A stretch of DNA of 41,321 nucleotides from Acidimicrobiia bacterium (lineage in GTDB: Bacteria > Actinomycetota > Acidimicrobiia > Acidimicrobiales > JANYDT01): the NCBI GenBank assembly GCA_025359845.1, contig JANYDT010000053.1, positions 1 through 41,321 of the forward strand. Reading direction: 5' to 3'. The notes below the pieces were generated by a model that saw only the letters and a program-made list of their open reading frames with translations, did not search any database and was not told the DNA's origin. Made by a program: the position numbers and the translations under genes. This document shows, in pieces, positions 9,600 through 17,594 of the stretch. Each line of letters begins with the position of its first letter. Positions within the stretch are counted from its first letter, which is position 1.

Positions 9600-10091
9600 A
9601 TGGAAACTTCCGTCCATCTCGATGAATCCCCTCCGGTTGATTTTGGTCTGGACGGCTCAACCCTTCCCGATTCGCTCCTCCCCGATTCGCCCCTTGACGA
9701 ACTACACGCGGAATGGATCGACGTCTCGGCCCGGGCCGTCGACGTGACCGAAGTACTCGACGCCGTCACGGCCCAGTTGACGACCACGCTGCTCGATAGC
9801 GGCGTCCGTTCCCTTCGCCAAGACTTGGTCGACCTGCACGGCGCCCTTCTGCTGTACGAACTCGGCGGCCGGGTGGGGTTGCTTCCTTCGCGATCGGTGT
9901 TCGGGTTCGGCCGCCGCGTGGTGGAGCGAAAGATCGTGGCCGCCGCAGGACGGCTGTCCCGTGTGCATTCGGCGCCCGCCGGGCCGTTCTATGCCTGGCT
10001 GGAAGCCCGCTCTGCGATCGACACGCTCATCGGTGCGATGGATCCCGACCTCGGCTCGCGGCCTTCCATCGCGATGCGTCGGGCGTCGTAA
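9600..10091 (+). CDS. Hypothetical protein, helical
   Basis: A 163-aa protein of no recognised family. The first ~35 residues are acidic and Pro/Ser-rich (LPDSLLPDSPLDELHAEW) and probably disordered. The rest is predicted helical, with a hydrophobic patch (DLHGALLLYELGGRVGLLP) and a basic C-terminal half (GFGRRVVERKIVAAAGRLSR). No signal peptide or clear membrane segment is present. Codon usage resembles the neighbours, supporting a real gene. An inverted repeat lies upstream and a strong hairpin 13 bp downstream of the stop. Confidence 0.6.
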   Translation: METSVHLDESPPVDFGLDGSTLPDSLLPDSPLDELHAEWIDVSARAVDVTEVLDAVTAQLTTTLLDSGVRSLRQDLVDLHGALLLYELGGRVGLLPSRSVFGFGRRVVERKIVAAAGRLSRVHSAPAGPFYAWLEARSAIDTLIGAMDPDLGSRPSIAMRRAS

Positions 10092-10103
10092 ACGCACTCC
10101 AGC

Positions 10104-10134
10104 TGATCACCGGCGCCTACGTCACCGGTGATCA
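10104..10134. terminator. Hairpin downstream of the 9600 gene
   Basis: A perfect 10-bp inverted repeat: TGATCACCGG (10104-10113) with CCGGTGATCA (10125-10134), around an 11-base loop. There is no T-run, as is usual in high-GC actinobacteria. Confidence 0.6.
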
Positions 10135-10205
10135 AGAAGGTGAGTCCCACGTCCTCGCGCCCCGCAAGCATCACCTCACGCTCGGTAGCGCGCGAGGATG
10201 GGCGG

Positions 10206-11165
10206 ATGCCCGGCCCGTCCCCCGCCCCGATCCGCAACCGCGTCACCGAGATACTCGGGGTGCGCTATCCCATCGTGCAGGCCCCGATGGGGTGGATCGC
10301 CCGCTCGCAACTGGCCAGTGCGGTTAGCAACGCGGGAGGGCTCGGCATCATCGAGACGTCGTCTGGTGACCTCGAGGCGGTCAAAGTCGAGATCGCCAAG
10401 ATGGCCGACCTGACCGACAAACCCTTCGGGGTCAACATCGCCCAGGCCTTTGTCAAGGACCCCGCCATTGCGCAATTCGTGATCGATCAAGGCGTCAAGT
10501 TCGTCACCACCAGCGCTGGCGACCCGACAAAGTACACAGCCACCCTGAAGGCGGCCGGGCTCACCGTTTTCCATGTCATTCCCACCCTCGCCGGGGCACT
10601 AAAGGCGGTCGAAGCCGGCGTTGACGGATTGGTCGTCGAGGGCGGCGAGGGGGGCGGCTTCAAGAGCCCGCGTGACGTGGCTTCGATGGTGCTGCTACCG
10701 CTCGTCGCATCGAAGGTGACGGTGCCCATCATCGCGGCCGGGGGCATCACCGACGGGCCGACCATGGCCGCGGCGTTCGCACTCGGAGCCGAGGGAGTGC
10801 AAATGGGCAGCCGCATGGTGTCGTCGTCGGAGTCACCGGTGCACGAAAATTGGAAGAACGCGATCGTGGCCGCGGCCGAGACCGACACGGTTTTCCTCAA
10901 CCGTTTCTCGAAGCCGGGCCTGCGAGCGCTGCGCACTGAGCGTTCGAACCGCCTCGAACACGAAGACCATGTCGCCATGACCGAAATGGCCGGAGCCATG
11001 GATCTTTACTTTGGGGGCGACATGGAAGCGGCTTTGGCGCTCGCCGGTCAGGTGGTCGGCCGAATCGAGTCGGTCCGTTCAGTGGCGGAGATCGTGCACG
11101 ACACCATGACCGGCTTCCACCAAGTGGTGGCCTCCTTGAGTGCCCGTTACGGCGTGGCCGGCTGA
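10206..11165 (+). CDS. Nitronate monooxygenase-family flavoprotein (2-nitropropane dioxygenase-like)
   Basis: A 319-aa FMN-dependent TIM-barrel protein. The N-terminus PIVQAPMGWIARSQLASAVSNAGGLGII is the hallmark of the NMO/enoyl reductase group. The flavin phosphate sites PIIAAGGITDG and LGAEGVQMGSR are both present. The family's catalytic His, normally in E-x-GGH, is absent: the segment reads EGGEGGGFKSPRD, with Phe where His is expected. This places it in a subgroup of NAD(P)H-flavin oxidoreductase-like proteins whose reaction may differ from nitronate oxidation. ATG 10206 has a good ribosome site (GAGGA, 6-7 bases upstream). A GTG at 10128 in the same frame falls in the upstream hairpin and is less likely. 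The hydrolase genes follow after 6 bp, possibly in one transcript. Confidence 0.88.
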   Translation: MPGPSPAPIRNRVTEILGVRYPIVQAPMGWIARSQLASAVSNAGGLGIIETSSGDLEAVKVEIAKMADLTDKPFGVNIAQAFVKDPAIAQFVIDQGVKFVTTSAGDPTKYTATLKAAGLTVFHVIPTLAGALKAVEAGVDGLVVEGGEGGGFKSPRDVASMVLLPLVASKVTVPIIAAGGITDGPTMAAAFALGAEGVQMGSRMVSSSESPVHENWKNAIVAAAETDTVFLNRFSKPGLRALRTERSNRLEHEDHVAMTEMAGAMDLYFGGDMEAALALAGQVVGRIESVRSVAEIVHDTMTGFHQVVASLSARYGVAG

Positions 11166-11171
11166 CCCAAA

Positions 11172-12950
11172 GTGCAGTCCCGCCGGCTTGCCGCCATTGG
11201 ATTGGCGGGCGTGTCGCTGATCGGCGTGCTCATCGCGTCCAGTATCGGAGGGTCGAACAACTCGGGTGCACCGGCGACTTCGGCGGCCCCCACCACCAGC
11301 GTCCGACCCAACGTCGTCGCGCCGTCGGCCCCCTCTGTGGGTGCCCCTTCTGTGGATGCGTCCGTCGCCGCGGGCGCCACCACGGTGGCGTCGGCCACTG
11401 CGCTGGCGCCGACCACACCGACCGATCCAGCCCCGAGCGACGTCACGACGGTGGCGGGCCTGACAACACCGACCACCGTGGCGAACCTCACAACCCTGGC
11501 GACGGTGGCGGGCCTGACAACACCGGCGACCGTGGCCAACCTCACAACCGTGGCGACCTTGGCGACGCCGCCGACCGCGGTCACCCCCGGTCCCACCGCC
11601 ACGACCAATCCGAAGGCCGTGCTCGTAGGGCGAGGCCTCGACTGGGCCCCGTGCGGCGCATTCGATTGCGCGGTGATGAAGAGCCCGCTCGACTACGCCG
11701 CGCCCGACGGCTCCAAGGTCGAAATCGGCGTGATCCGGCGCCCGGCGGGCGATGGTTCGCGCCGCATCGGATCGCTCGTCATCAACCCCGGCGGGCCCGG
11801 AAACTCGGCGCTCGACACCGTGCAGGAAGTCGAGAAGTTGTTACCCGCGGAAGTGTTGGCCACGTTCGACATCATTGGCGTCGAGCCGCGGGCTGTGGGG
11901 GCCACCGAACTACCGTGCCAGTTCGCATCGATTGTGGCCACCATCCCCGATGGCACCATCGCCGAAGTGTTTCGCGCCTACCGCGCGGCCTGCGCCAAAC
12001 GAGCCGGAAACCTCGCGGCCCACGTCGACACCGTGTCGTCGGCGCGCGACATCGACCGAGTTCGCGACGCAATGGGGGAAGACAAGATCAGCTTCGTCGG
12101 GCTCTCGTGGGGCTCGTACCTCGGCGCCGTGTACGCCCAACTCTTTCCTTCGCATATTCGCGCGTTCCTCGCCGACAGCCCTGAAGATCTCGCCACCGTC
12201 GGCGCCCAAAGGTTGCAAGAGCGTGTGGCCGCGTGGGAATCAACCCTACGCGCATTCGGGGACGCTTGCGCTTCCGAGCCCGTGAAGAGTTGTCCGCTCA
12301 ACGATGGGGTGGATCCGCTCGTGCACTTGGAGCAGATCGCCTCGGCGCTGGCCAAGTTACCCGACGCCGACACCGGCACAACGTTGCGCCTCCGTTTCGA
12401 ACGAACGATACTTGACGGCCTCTCGGTCGGTTCCGGGGCGGTCTTGGCCGGCTCACTCTCGGCTCTGGCCCGCACTCCCGACGCGGCCACGCTCAAGCTC
12501 TTCGAAGGAACCGTGAGCCAACTCCGCCAATCGCGTTCACAGATCGCGGCCCCGTCCATTGCGCCTAACGAAGTCACGAGCGCCCTCTTCGCCGTCGGCT
12601 GCATCGACGCCAAGTTGCCGAGTGGGCCGGTGACCCTTTCGGCACCGCACTTTGTCGAATACGCAGCCTTTCTCGGCGCCACGCTCAACTGTTCGGGATG
12701 GCCGGTTCGGGCCGTAACCCGACCCCTTGGCGGGTCTTTTGCGGGGCCTGCGCTCGTGATTGGGACGACCTTCGACATCGAGACGCCCTATCCGTGGAGT
12801 CAGCGGCTGACCGCCGAACTTGGCGCCCATCTGCTCACCCGCGTCGGGCTTGGCCATGTCAGTCTCGGGCGTTCCAACGCTTGCATCAACGACGCGGTCG
12901 TGTCGTTCTTGCGTGACCTCACCCTGCCGCCAGCCACCCTGACGTGTTGA
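11172..12950 (+). CDS. Exported alpha/beta hydrolase, tripeptidyl-aminopeptidase-like, with Thr/Val repeat linker
   Basis: 592 aa from GTG 11172. A short basic N-terminus and one hydrophobic segment (~8-26) form a signal or anchor, followed by a low-complexity Ala/Pro/Thr/Val linker to residue ~150. The catalytic domain has the oxyanion segment VINPGGPGNSA (~203-213), nucleophile GLSWG (Ser312), Asp535 (GTTFDIETP) and His562 (VGLGHVSLG). This order and the C-terminal TAP-like segment match secreted mycobacterial/streptomycete tripeptidyl or proline aminopeptidases (SlpD/TAP type), which usually cleave short peptides outside the cell. Six cysteines in the mature part may form disulfides. It overlaps the next, paralogous gene by 7 bp. 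Family firm; peptide specificity inferred. Confidence 0.88.
   Translation: MQSRRLAAIGLAGVSLIGVLIASSIGGSNNSGAPATSAAPTTSVRPNVVAPSAPSVGAPSVDASVAAGATTVASATALAPTTPTDPAPSDVTTVAGLTTPTTVANLTTLATVAGLTTPATVANLTTVATLATPPTAVTPGPTATTNPKAVLVGRGLDWAPCGAFDCAVMKSPLDYAAPDGSKVEIGVIRRPAGDGSRRIGSLVINPGGPGNSALDTVQEVEKLLPAEVLATFDIIGVEPRAVGATELPCQFASIVATIPDGTIAEVFRAYRAACAKRAGNLAAHVDTVSSARDIDRVRDAMGEDKISFVGLSWGSYLGAVYAQLFPSHIRAFLADSPEDLATVGAQRLQERVAAWESTLRAFGDACASEPVKSCPLNDGVDPLVHLEQIASALAKLPDADTGTTLRLRFERTILDGLSVGSGAVLAGSLSALARTPDAATLKLFEGTVSQLRQSRSQIAAPSIAPNEVTSALFAVGCIDAKLPSGPVTLSAPHFVEYAAFLGATLNCSGWPVRAVTRPLGGSFAGPALVIGTTFDIETPYPWSQRLTAELGAHLLTRVGLGHVSLGRSNACINDAVVSFLRDLTLPPATLTC
11447..11554. repeat. 54-bp tandem repeat encoding an 18-residue Thr/Val unit
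   Basis: Two in-frame copies (11447-11500 and 11501-11554) differ at only a few bases. They encode TVAGLTTP-T-TVANLTTLA and TVAGLTTP-A-TVANLTTVA. They lie in the linker between membrane anchor and hydrolase, so copy-number change would alter tether length without breaking the frame. Confidence 0.85.
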
Positions 12951-14467
12951 AAAGGGTCGGCCGGAGGGTCGTCCCGGTGTCGGCGCGGTGTGCCGCGCTG
13001 GTCGCGGTTGCGCTGTTCGGGGCGACGACGACCCCGACGGGGGCGCTCGCCGCCGTGCTCGCCGGGGCCACCCGTCCAACGTTCGCCACCGTGCCCCTCC
13101 CGACCACTGTCGAGTCGCCTCTGCTGCTCGATTGGAAGCCGTGTGACGCTTCGCTCGTGGCGGTGCAATGCGCGCCGCTGAGCGTGCCGCTCTCCTACGA
13201 CCATCCGTCAGGAACGTCTATTACCGTGACCTTGGCCCGGCGGGTGGCGCATGGGCCGAAACGCCGCATCGGGGCATTGTTCGTCAACCCCGGTGGGCCC
13301 GGCGCATCCGCCATTGACCTCGTCCGTGACTTGCCTCTGCCCGACGCGCTGACGGAGGTCTTCGACATCGTCGGAGTCGAACCGCGCGGAACAGAGCGGG
13401 CCACACCGGTGCGCTGCGAGGGGTCCGCCCTGAAGGGCACCACGATCAGCGCTGTCACTGCGGCGTCGTATGCCCATTCGTGCGGCCAACTCAGTGGTCG
13501 ACTGCTGGCGTTCATCGACTCCGATGCCATGGCCGGCGATGTCGACGCCGCCCGCGCCGCGCTAGGTGAACCGACTATCAGCATGCTGACCTACTCCTAC
13601 GGGTCACGTCTCGCGATGGCGTACCGGCGCCGATTTTCCGGTCACCTGCGGGCGGTAGTCATGGACGGGCCGGTGGACCCTGATCAGCCGGCGTTGGCCG
13701 GGCACATCGCGGCCTTGGAGACCACGCTGGCCGCCTTTCTTCACGACTGCGATCGCGCCGGATCCGGAGGCGCCGCGCCTGCGACCGGCGGCCCCGGCTG
13801 CGTGCTCGCCCGACGCGGCGCCGAGCCGACCCTCGAGGCGGCCGAAGCCCGCTTCGCACGCGGTCCGCTACCGGCCACCGGCGTGGGCCACACCACAATC
13901 GACCGCGCCACCTTCGAGACGGTGATGGTCACCCTTCTCGCCGCCGGCAACTTCCGCTCCCTTGCGCAGGTGATCAACGATACGGCGAGCGGATCGACGA
14001 CGTGGCTCACCTCCGCCGCGGCCGTGCTCGGCGTGGACGCCGGCTCGTTTCGCCCGCCCGGCAACGCCGACGTAGGGGCGTTCGAGGCCTACCTCTGTCG
14101 TGATCCGCAGCGACCCGACAAGGGTCCGCCACCGAGCCGCCATTTTGGGGCCTACTCGGCACGGCGCTACGGGGCGCAACGGTGCCGGGCGTGGCCCGTC
14201 CCCCACCTTCCGACGATCGATGCGACTTTGGCGCGCCGCACTCTCACGGCGGGTACGGGCTTGGCGACCGTGATCGTTGCGACGACGTATGACGTCCGGT
14301 CTTCGTTGCGATGGGCCGAAGCGCTGGCCACCGACTTGGGCGCGCCTCTGATCCGTTTCAACGCCGCCGGACACGCGATCGTCGGCCAGGGCAATGCGTG
14401 CATCGATGCTCAGGTCACTGCGTTCCTGATAACTCCGTCGACGCCGCTGCTCTCCGGAGATTGTTAG
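12944..14467 (+). CDS. Exported alpha/beta hydrolase, paralogue of the preceding gene
   Basis: 507 aa from GTG 12944, overlapping the upstream stop by 7 bp, which implies coupled translation. An N-terminal hydrophobic signal segment (~15-40, ending ALAAVLAGA) precedes the domain. It shares the preceding protein's oxyanion motif (VNPGGPGASA, ~114-123), Asp450 (TTYDVRSS) and His477 (NAAGHAIVGQG). The Asp-to-His spacing is the same (27 residues) and the NAC-I-D tail motif is conserved, so the pair arose by duplication. The nucleophile elbow is TYSYG (Ser218), with Thr replacing the first Gly of G-x-S-x-G. The linker is much shorter than in the partner. Probably an extracellular or periplasmic peptidase or esterase. 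Its 3' end overlaps the MFS gene by 53 bp tail to tail. Confidence 0.85.
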   Translation: MLKRVGRRVVPVSARCAALVAVALFGATTTPTGALAAVLAGATRPTFATVPLPTTVESPLLLDWKPCDASLVAVQCAPLSVPLSYDHPSGTSITVTLARRVAHGPKRRIGALFVNPGGPGASAIDLVRDLPLPDALTEVFDIVGVEPRGTERATPVRCEGSALKGTTISAVTAASYAHSCGQLSGRLLAFIDSDAMAGDVDAARAALGEPTISMLTYSYGSRLAMAYRRRFSGHLRAVVMDGPVDPDQPALAGHIAALETTLAAFLHDCDRAGSGGAAPATGGPGCVLARRGAEPTLEAAEARFARGPLPATGVGHTTIDRATFETVMVTLLAAGNFRSLAQVINDTASGSTTWLTSAAAVLGVDAGSFRPPGNADVGAFEAYLCRDPQRPDKGPPPSRHFGAYSARRYGAQRCRAWPVPHLPTIDATLARRTLTAGTGLATVIVATTYDVRSSLRWAEALATDLGAPLIRFNAAGHAIVGQGNACIDAQVTAFLITPSTPLLSGDC

Positions 14468-15731
14468 TGAAGAACCAGTAGACTGCCAACAATATCGCGG
14501 CGAAGACACCGATCAGCGTCGTGGTGGAGACCGAGCGGTGGTCGGCGATCCACGCACCGGCCAGTCCGCCCAGCGGAATGGTGCCTCCGAAGCCCATCAT
14601 CCAAATGGCCATGACTCGGCCCCGTACTTCATTGCGCAAATGCATCTGCAACCGGGTCGACATACAGGTGACGCCACCAAAGTAGGCCGCACCCAACAAC
14701 GGGGCGAAGAGGTATCCGATCGTTCGGTGGGTGGTCGTACCGAAAACCGCCAAAGCGCCGGCAAAAGCCAGCAACGCCCAAGGTACGTAGGGCAGCGCAT
14801 CGCGTCCTCCGAGGACCGATCCCACGGCCAGCGCACCGATCGCAGCCCCGACACCGAAACCGGCATAGAGCAATCCGTAGGAAAGACCCTTGGTATCCAT
14901 GTGGAAGTGACGGGCGGCGATCACCGGCATCATCGTGAGAAACGTTAGGCTGAATATCGAAAAGAAAGTAATTGATCCGACCATCCGACGCACCAGTGAA
15001 TCGCGGCGAACTTCACGAAATCCTCCTCGCAACCGCTCTGCGAAGGACTCTGAAGTGGTGGTCTTCACCTGTCGAGCTTCTGGCGGGATCGCAACCAATG
15101 CCAGCACGATGATGACGGCGAGATAGCTGATCGCATTGAGCAGAAACACTCCCCATACGTCAATTTTCGGTTGCAAGAGGCCACCGATAGCCGGCCCAAT
15201 TACCCGCGATAGGTTGAGCTGCGTTGACATGAGCGCGATCACGCCCGGCAAATTTTCGCGAGGTACCAGGCCGGGAAGCAGCGAGTTGAACACCGGCCCA
15301 TTCAACGAATTGCAGACCCCAAGGAAGACGACCGTCCAAAACAGCAACACTTTCGAGGGCGCGGCGGCGTGCACCTCGACCGCAAGGACCGCGCAAACGA
15401 TCATCATCCCTGTCTGCATGACTTGCATGAGTCGAACGCGATCTCGGGTGTCGGCGAGGACGCCTCCGACCGTCGCCAGGACGAGTTGGGGGCCTAGTTG
15501 GGCCAAGCCGAGGATCGCACCGAAGCTCGACTTGCCGGTGAGTCGAAAGGCGAAGGCCCCCAACGCCACGTTTTGCATCCACGTGCCGATGTTCGACGCG
15601 AACACGCCTATCCATACCAATCGAAACGTGCGAAAGGCCAATGCGTCGCGAAGCGTACGTTGCTTGTTTCGAGGCACCTGCGCGAAGCGTAGTGCGGGCA
15701 CCCTCGCTGCTGGTCGATGCTTCGACGGCAT
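14415..15731 (-). CDS. MFS transporter, enterobactin-exporter-like (MFS_3) family
   Basis: A 438-aa membrane protein with about twelve hydrophobic helices. Family-specific segments include FRLVWIGVFASNIGTWMQNVALGAF in the first helix pair, ADTRDRVRLMQVMQ (the A-type loop 2-3 motif), and GPAIGGLL in helix 5. The closing helices are followed by a short basic tail. These transporters export small molecules or drugs by proton exchange in the cytoplasmic membrane. The preferred start is ATG 15731 (MPSKHRP); an in-frame ATG at 15779 would add 16 residues but crowds the divergent gene. Its stop lies inside the end of the convergent hydrolase gene (53-bp overlap). Confidence 0.88.
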   Translation of the reverse strand: MPSKHRPAARVPALRFAQVPRNKQRTLRDALAFRTFRLVWIGVFASNIGTWMQNVALGAFAFRLTGKSSFGAILGLAQLGPQLVLATVGGVLADTRDRVRLMQVMQTGMMIVCAVLAVEVHAAAPSKVLLFWTVVFLGVCNSLNGPVFNSLLPGLVPRENLPGVIALMSTQLNLSRVIGPAIGGLLQPKIDVWGVFLLNAISYLAVIIVLALVAIPPEARQVKTTTSESFAERLRGGFREVRRDSLVRRMVGSITFFSIFSLTFLTMMPVIAARHFHMDTKGLSYGLLYAGFGVGAAIGALAVGSVLGGRDALPYVPWALLAFAGALAVFGTTTHRTIGYLFAPLLGAAYFGGVTCMSTRLQMHLRNEVRGRVMAIWMMGFGGTIPLGGLAGAWIADHRSVSTTTLIGVFAAILLAVYWFFTNNLRRAAASTELSGTQ

Positions 15732-15828
15732 CGATCTTAGGTGACCGGTTGGAGACGGGGGGTGGGCGAGACTGGCCATTATGGTGGGCTGGCCTCGTTT
15801 CCGAGACCTCGATCAGGAGCCCACACGC

Positions 15829-17322
15829 ATGAGCGATCTTCCCAATATCACCGAGCTGCGCCATTTTCTGGAACGACTGAAGGCCAATGACATCCCGTGG
15901 TTCCGGGAGCGGTATGGCAATGGAGACTTTGCATGGTTGCGCGATCGTTTACCGATGGGCGAGTTCGAGGAGCTGGGTCGCCGCCTCGAGTCAGGTGACC
16001 TCGACTGGCTGCGTTCGCAAATCGGCACCCTCGAATGGAGTTCGGTTCCGGGGGCCGGCGACCTGCTGAAGGGGGTCGGTCCACTTACCGCCGTGCGGCC
16101 CGGGCTCGGCGCCATCACGACCGCGGGCAAGGCGGGGATGGTCACCGCCGGAGCGGCCGGTGCGGGAGCCTTAGGGGTTGGCGGCGGTGCCGCACCAGAC
16201 CAACGTAGGCGCAAGGCATTGCTGGCGTTGATCCCGTTGCTGATCATCGCGGGTCTGATCGCGTTGGCGCTCAACAAGTGCGGTAAAGGCGACAAGGACG
16301 CGGGCGACGCAACCACCGAGACGACGATCGCAGTGGCCGCCGACACGACTCCGGCGCAAACCACCCCCGTCGTAACCGATGCTCCAGGCACCCCGGTCGG
16401 TGCCGCCGCCACGACTACCACCAGCGCTGCCGCCGCCCCGACTACCACCAGCGCTCCGGCCGCCTCGACTACCACCAGCGTTGCCGCCGCCTCGACTACC
16501 ACCGGCCCTGCGACGGCCGACCTTCTAGGGACGGCCGGCGCCGCGGGGGGGTTCTCGACGCTCACCGCCGCAGTCGGGGCCGCCGGGCTCACTGAGACCC
16601 TCAAGGGTCCAGGACCGTTCACCGTCTTCGCCCCCACTGACGACGCGTTCAAGGCCCTGCCCGCGGGCGTGCTTGATGCGTTGCTCGCCCACAAAGACGC
16701 CCTCGCGAAGGTCCTGACCTATCACGTCGTTCCCGGCGCGCTCAAGGCCGCCGACCTAAAGGCCGGGACGGTGAAGTCGGTAGAAGGCGACGACCTCAAT
16801 CTCACGCTGGAGGGTACGACCGTCAAGATCAATGGCGCATCCACCGTCATCAAGGCCGACGTGGCGGCCACCAACGGAGTCATCCACGCCATCGACCAAG
16901 TGCTGCTACCGCCGGGCTTCGATGTGAACGCGCTCCTCGCTGGGCCTTCCACGACCGTTGCCTTCGTGCCGGCTACCACGAACGCCGCCGGAGACTTGAC
17001 CCCCGAAGACCTCACGGTGTATTTCGCCAGTGGGAGCGCTGCTCTCGACGCCGCGGCCCAGGCCAAGATCGCGGGGGCAGTGACGATCCTGAAGGGTCTG
17101 CCCGACGCAACGAAGGTCAACATCGTCGGCCATGCCGATAAGAACGGCAACGCCGTCAACAATCGGACTTTGTCGCAGCAGCGGGCCGCCAACGTTCAGG
17201 CTGCGCTCACCACCGGCCTGGCCGGAAAGAGCGTGACATTCTCGACGGCCGCCAAGGGCGATTCGGAGCCGGTCGCCAACCTGGCCAAGAGTCGTCGGGT
17301 CACGATCGAAATCGTGAAGTAG
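15829..17322 (+). CDS. Single-pass membrane protein with FAS1 and OmpA domains
   Basis: 497 aa from ATG 15829 (ribosome site AGGAG, 9 bases upstream). Order of parts: a cytoplasmic N-terminus (1-75) with spaced aromatic/basic units (DIPWFRERY, DFAWLRDRL, DLDWLRSQI), a Gly/Ala-rich stretch (~90-122), a basic stop (RRRK), one membrane helix (~129-148), a Thr/Ala linker with repeats (~160-228), a fasciclin domain (~230-362; FTVFAPTDDAF, LTYHVVPG, NGVIHAIDQVLLP) and an OmpA-like domain (~395-497; VYFASGSAALD, NIVGHADKNG, NRTLSQQRAANV, ending in RRVTIEI). OmpA domains bind peptidoglycan and FAS1 domains mediate adhesion, so it should link membrane, wall and surface. The function of the N-terminal part is unknown. 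Confidence 0.88.
   Translation: MSDLPNITELRHFLERLKANDIPWFRERYGNGDFAWLRDRLPMGEFEELGRRLESGDLDWLRSQIGTLEWSSVPGAGDLLKGVGPLTAVRPGLGAITTAGKAGMVTAGAAGAGALGVGGGAAPDQRRRKALLALIPLLIIAGLIALALNKCGKGDKDAGDATTETTIAVAADTTPAQTTPVVTDAPGTPVGAAATTTTSAAAAPTTTSAPAASTTTSVAAASTTTGPATADLLGTAGAAGGFSTLTAAVGAAGLTETLKGPGPFTVFAPTDDAFKALPAGVLDALLAHKDALAKVLTYHVVPGALKAADLKAGTVKSVEGDDLNLTLEGTTVKINGASTVIKADVAATNGVIHAIDQVLLPPGFDVNALLAGPSTTVAFVPATTNAAGDLTPEDLTVYFASGSAALDAAAQAKIAGAVTILKGLPDATKVNIVGHADKNGNAVNNRTLSQQRAANVQAALTTGLAGKSVTFSTAAKGDSEPVANLAKSRRVTIEIVK
16410..16506. repeat. Tandem ~30-bp repeats encoding a Thr/Ala linker
   Basis: About four in-frame units of the form (ACG/TCG)ACTACCACCAGCG followed by a GCC-rich stretch encode TTTSAAAAP, TTTSAPAAS, TTTSVAAAS and TTTGPATA. 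The repeat lies between the membrane helix and the FAS1 domain and acts as a flexible spacer. Confidence 0.8.
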
Positions 17323-17594
17323 GGCTAACGCTAAAATGGCGCTTCGGATCTAAGCGGGGTCGGGTTGCCCGGCCAGGTCTCCGCACGCGATAGTGGCCCG
17401 GCTGACAAGCAGCGGTTCAGTGGGACCGAGGGGCGTCGTCGGGGCGCATTATGGGCGCGCGTTCTGCTCGGTTGGGGTGTCTTCGGCGTGCCGATCGCAG
17501 ATCTGTGTTCATCGCCATCACCGCGAGGGGCGCGTCGTGGACGCGTCCGCTCGCCGGCTGACCGTTTGACGGGTGACGTGCCGGTCCGCCGGAA
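17323..17594. other. Non-coding gap with an ISL3-end-like sequence
   Basis: No convincing gene is seen in these 272 bases. Bases 17342-17360 (CTTCGGATCTAAGCGGGGT) match the end of the ISL3 relic at 20338-20356 in 17 of 19 positions, in the same orientation. This suggests a solitary or relic IS end. Confidence 0.5.
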
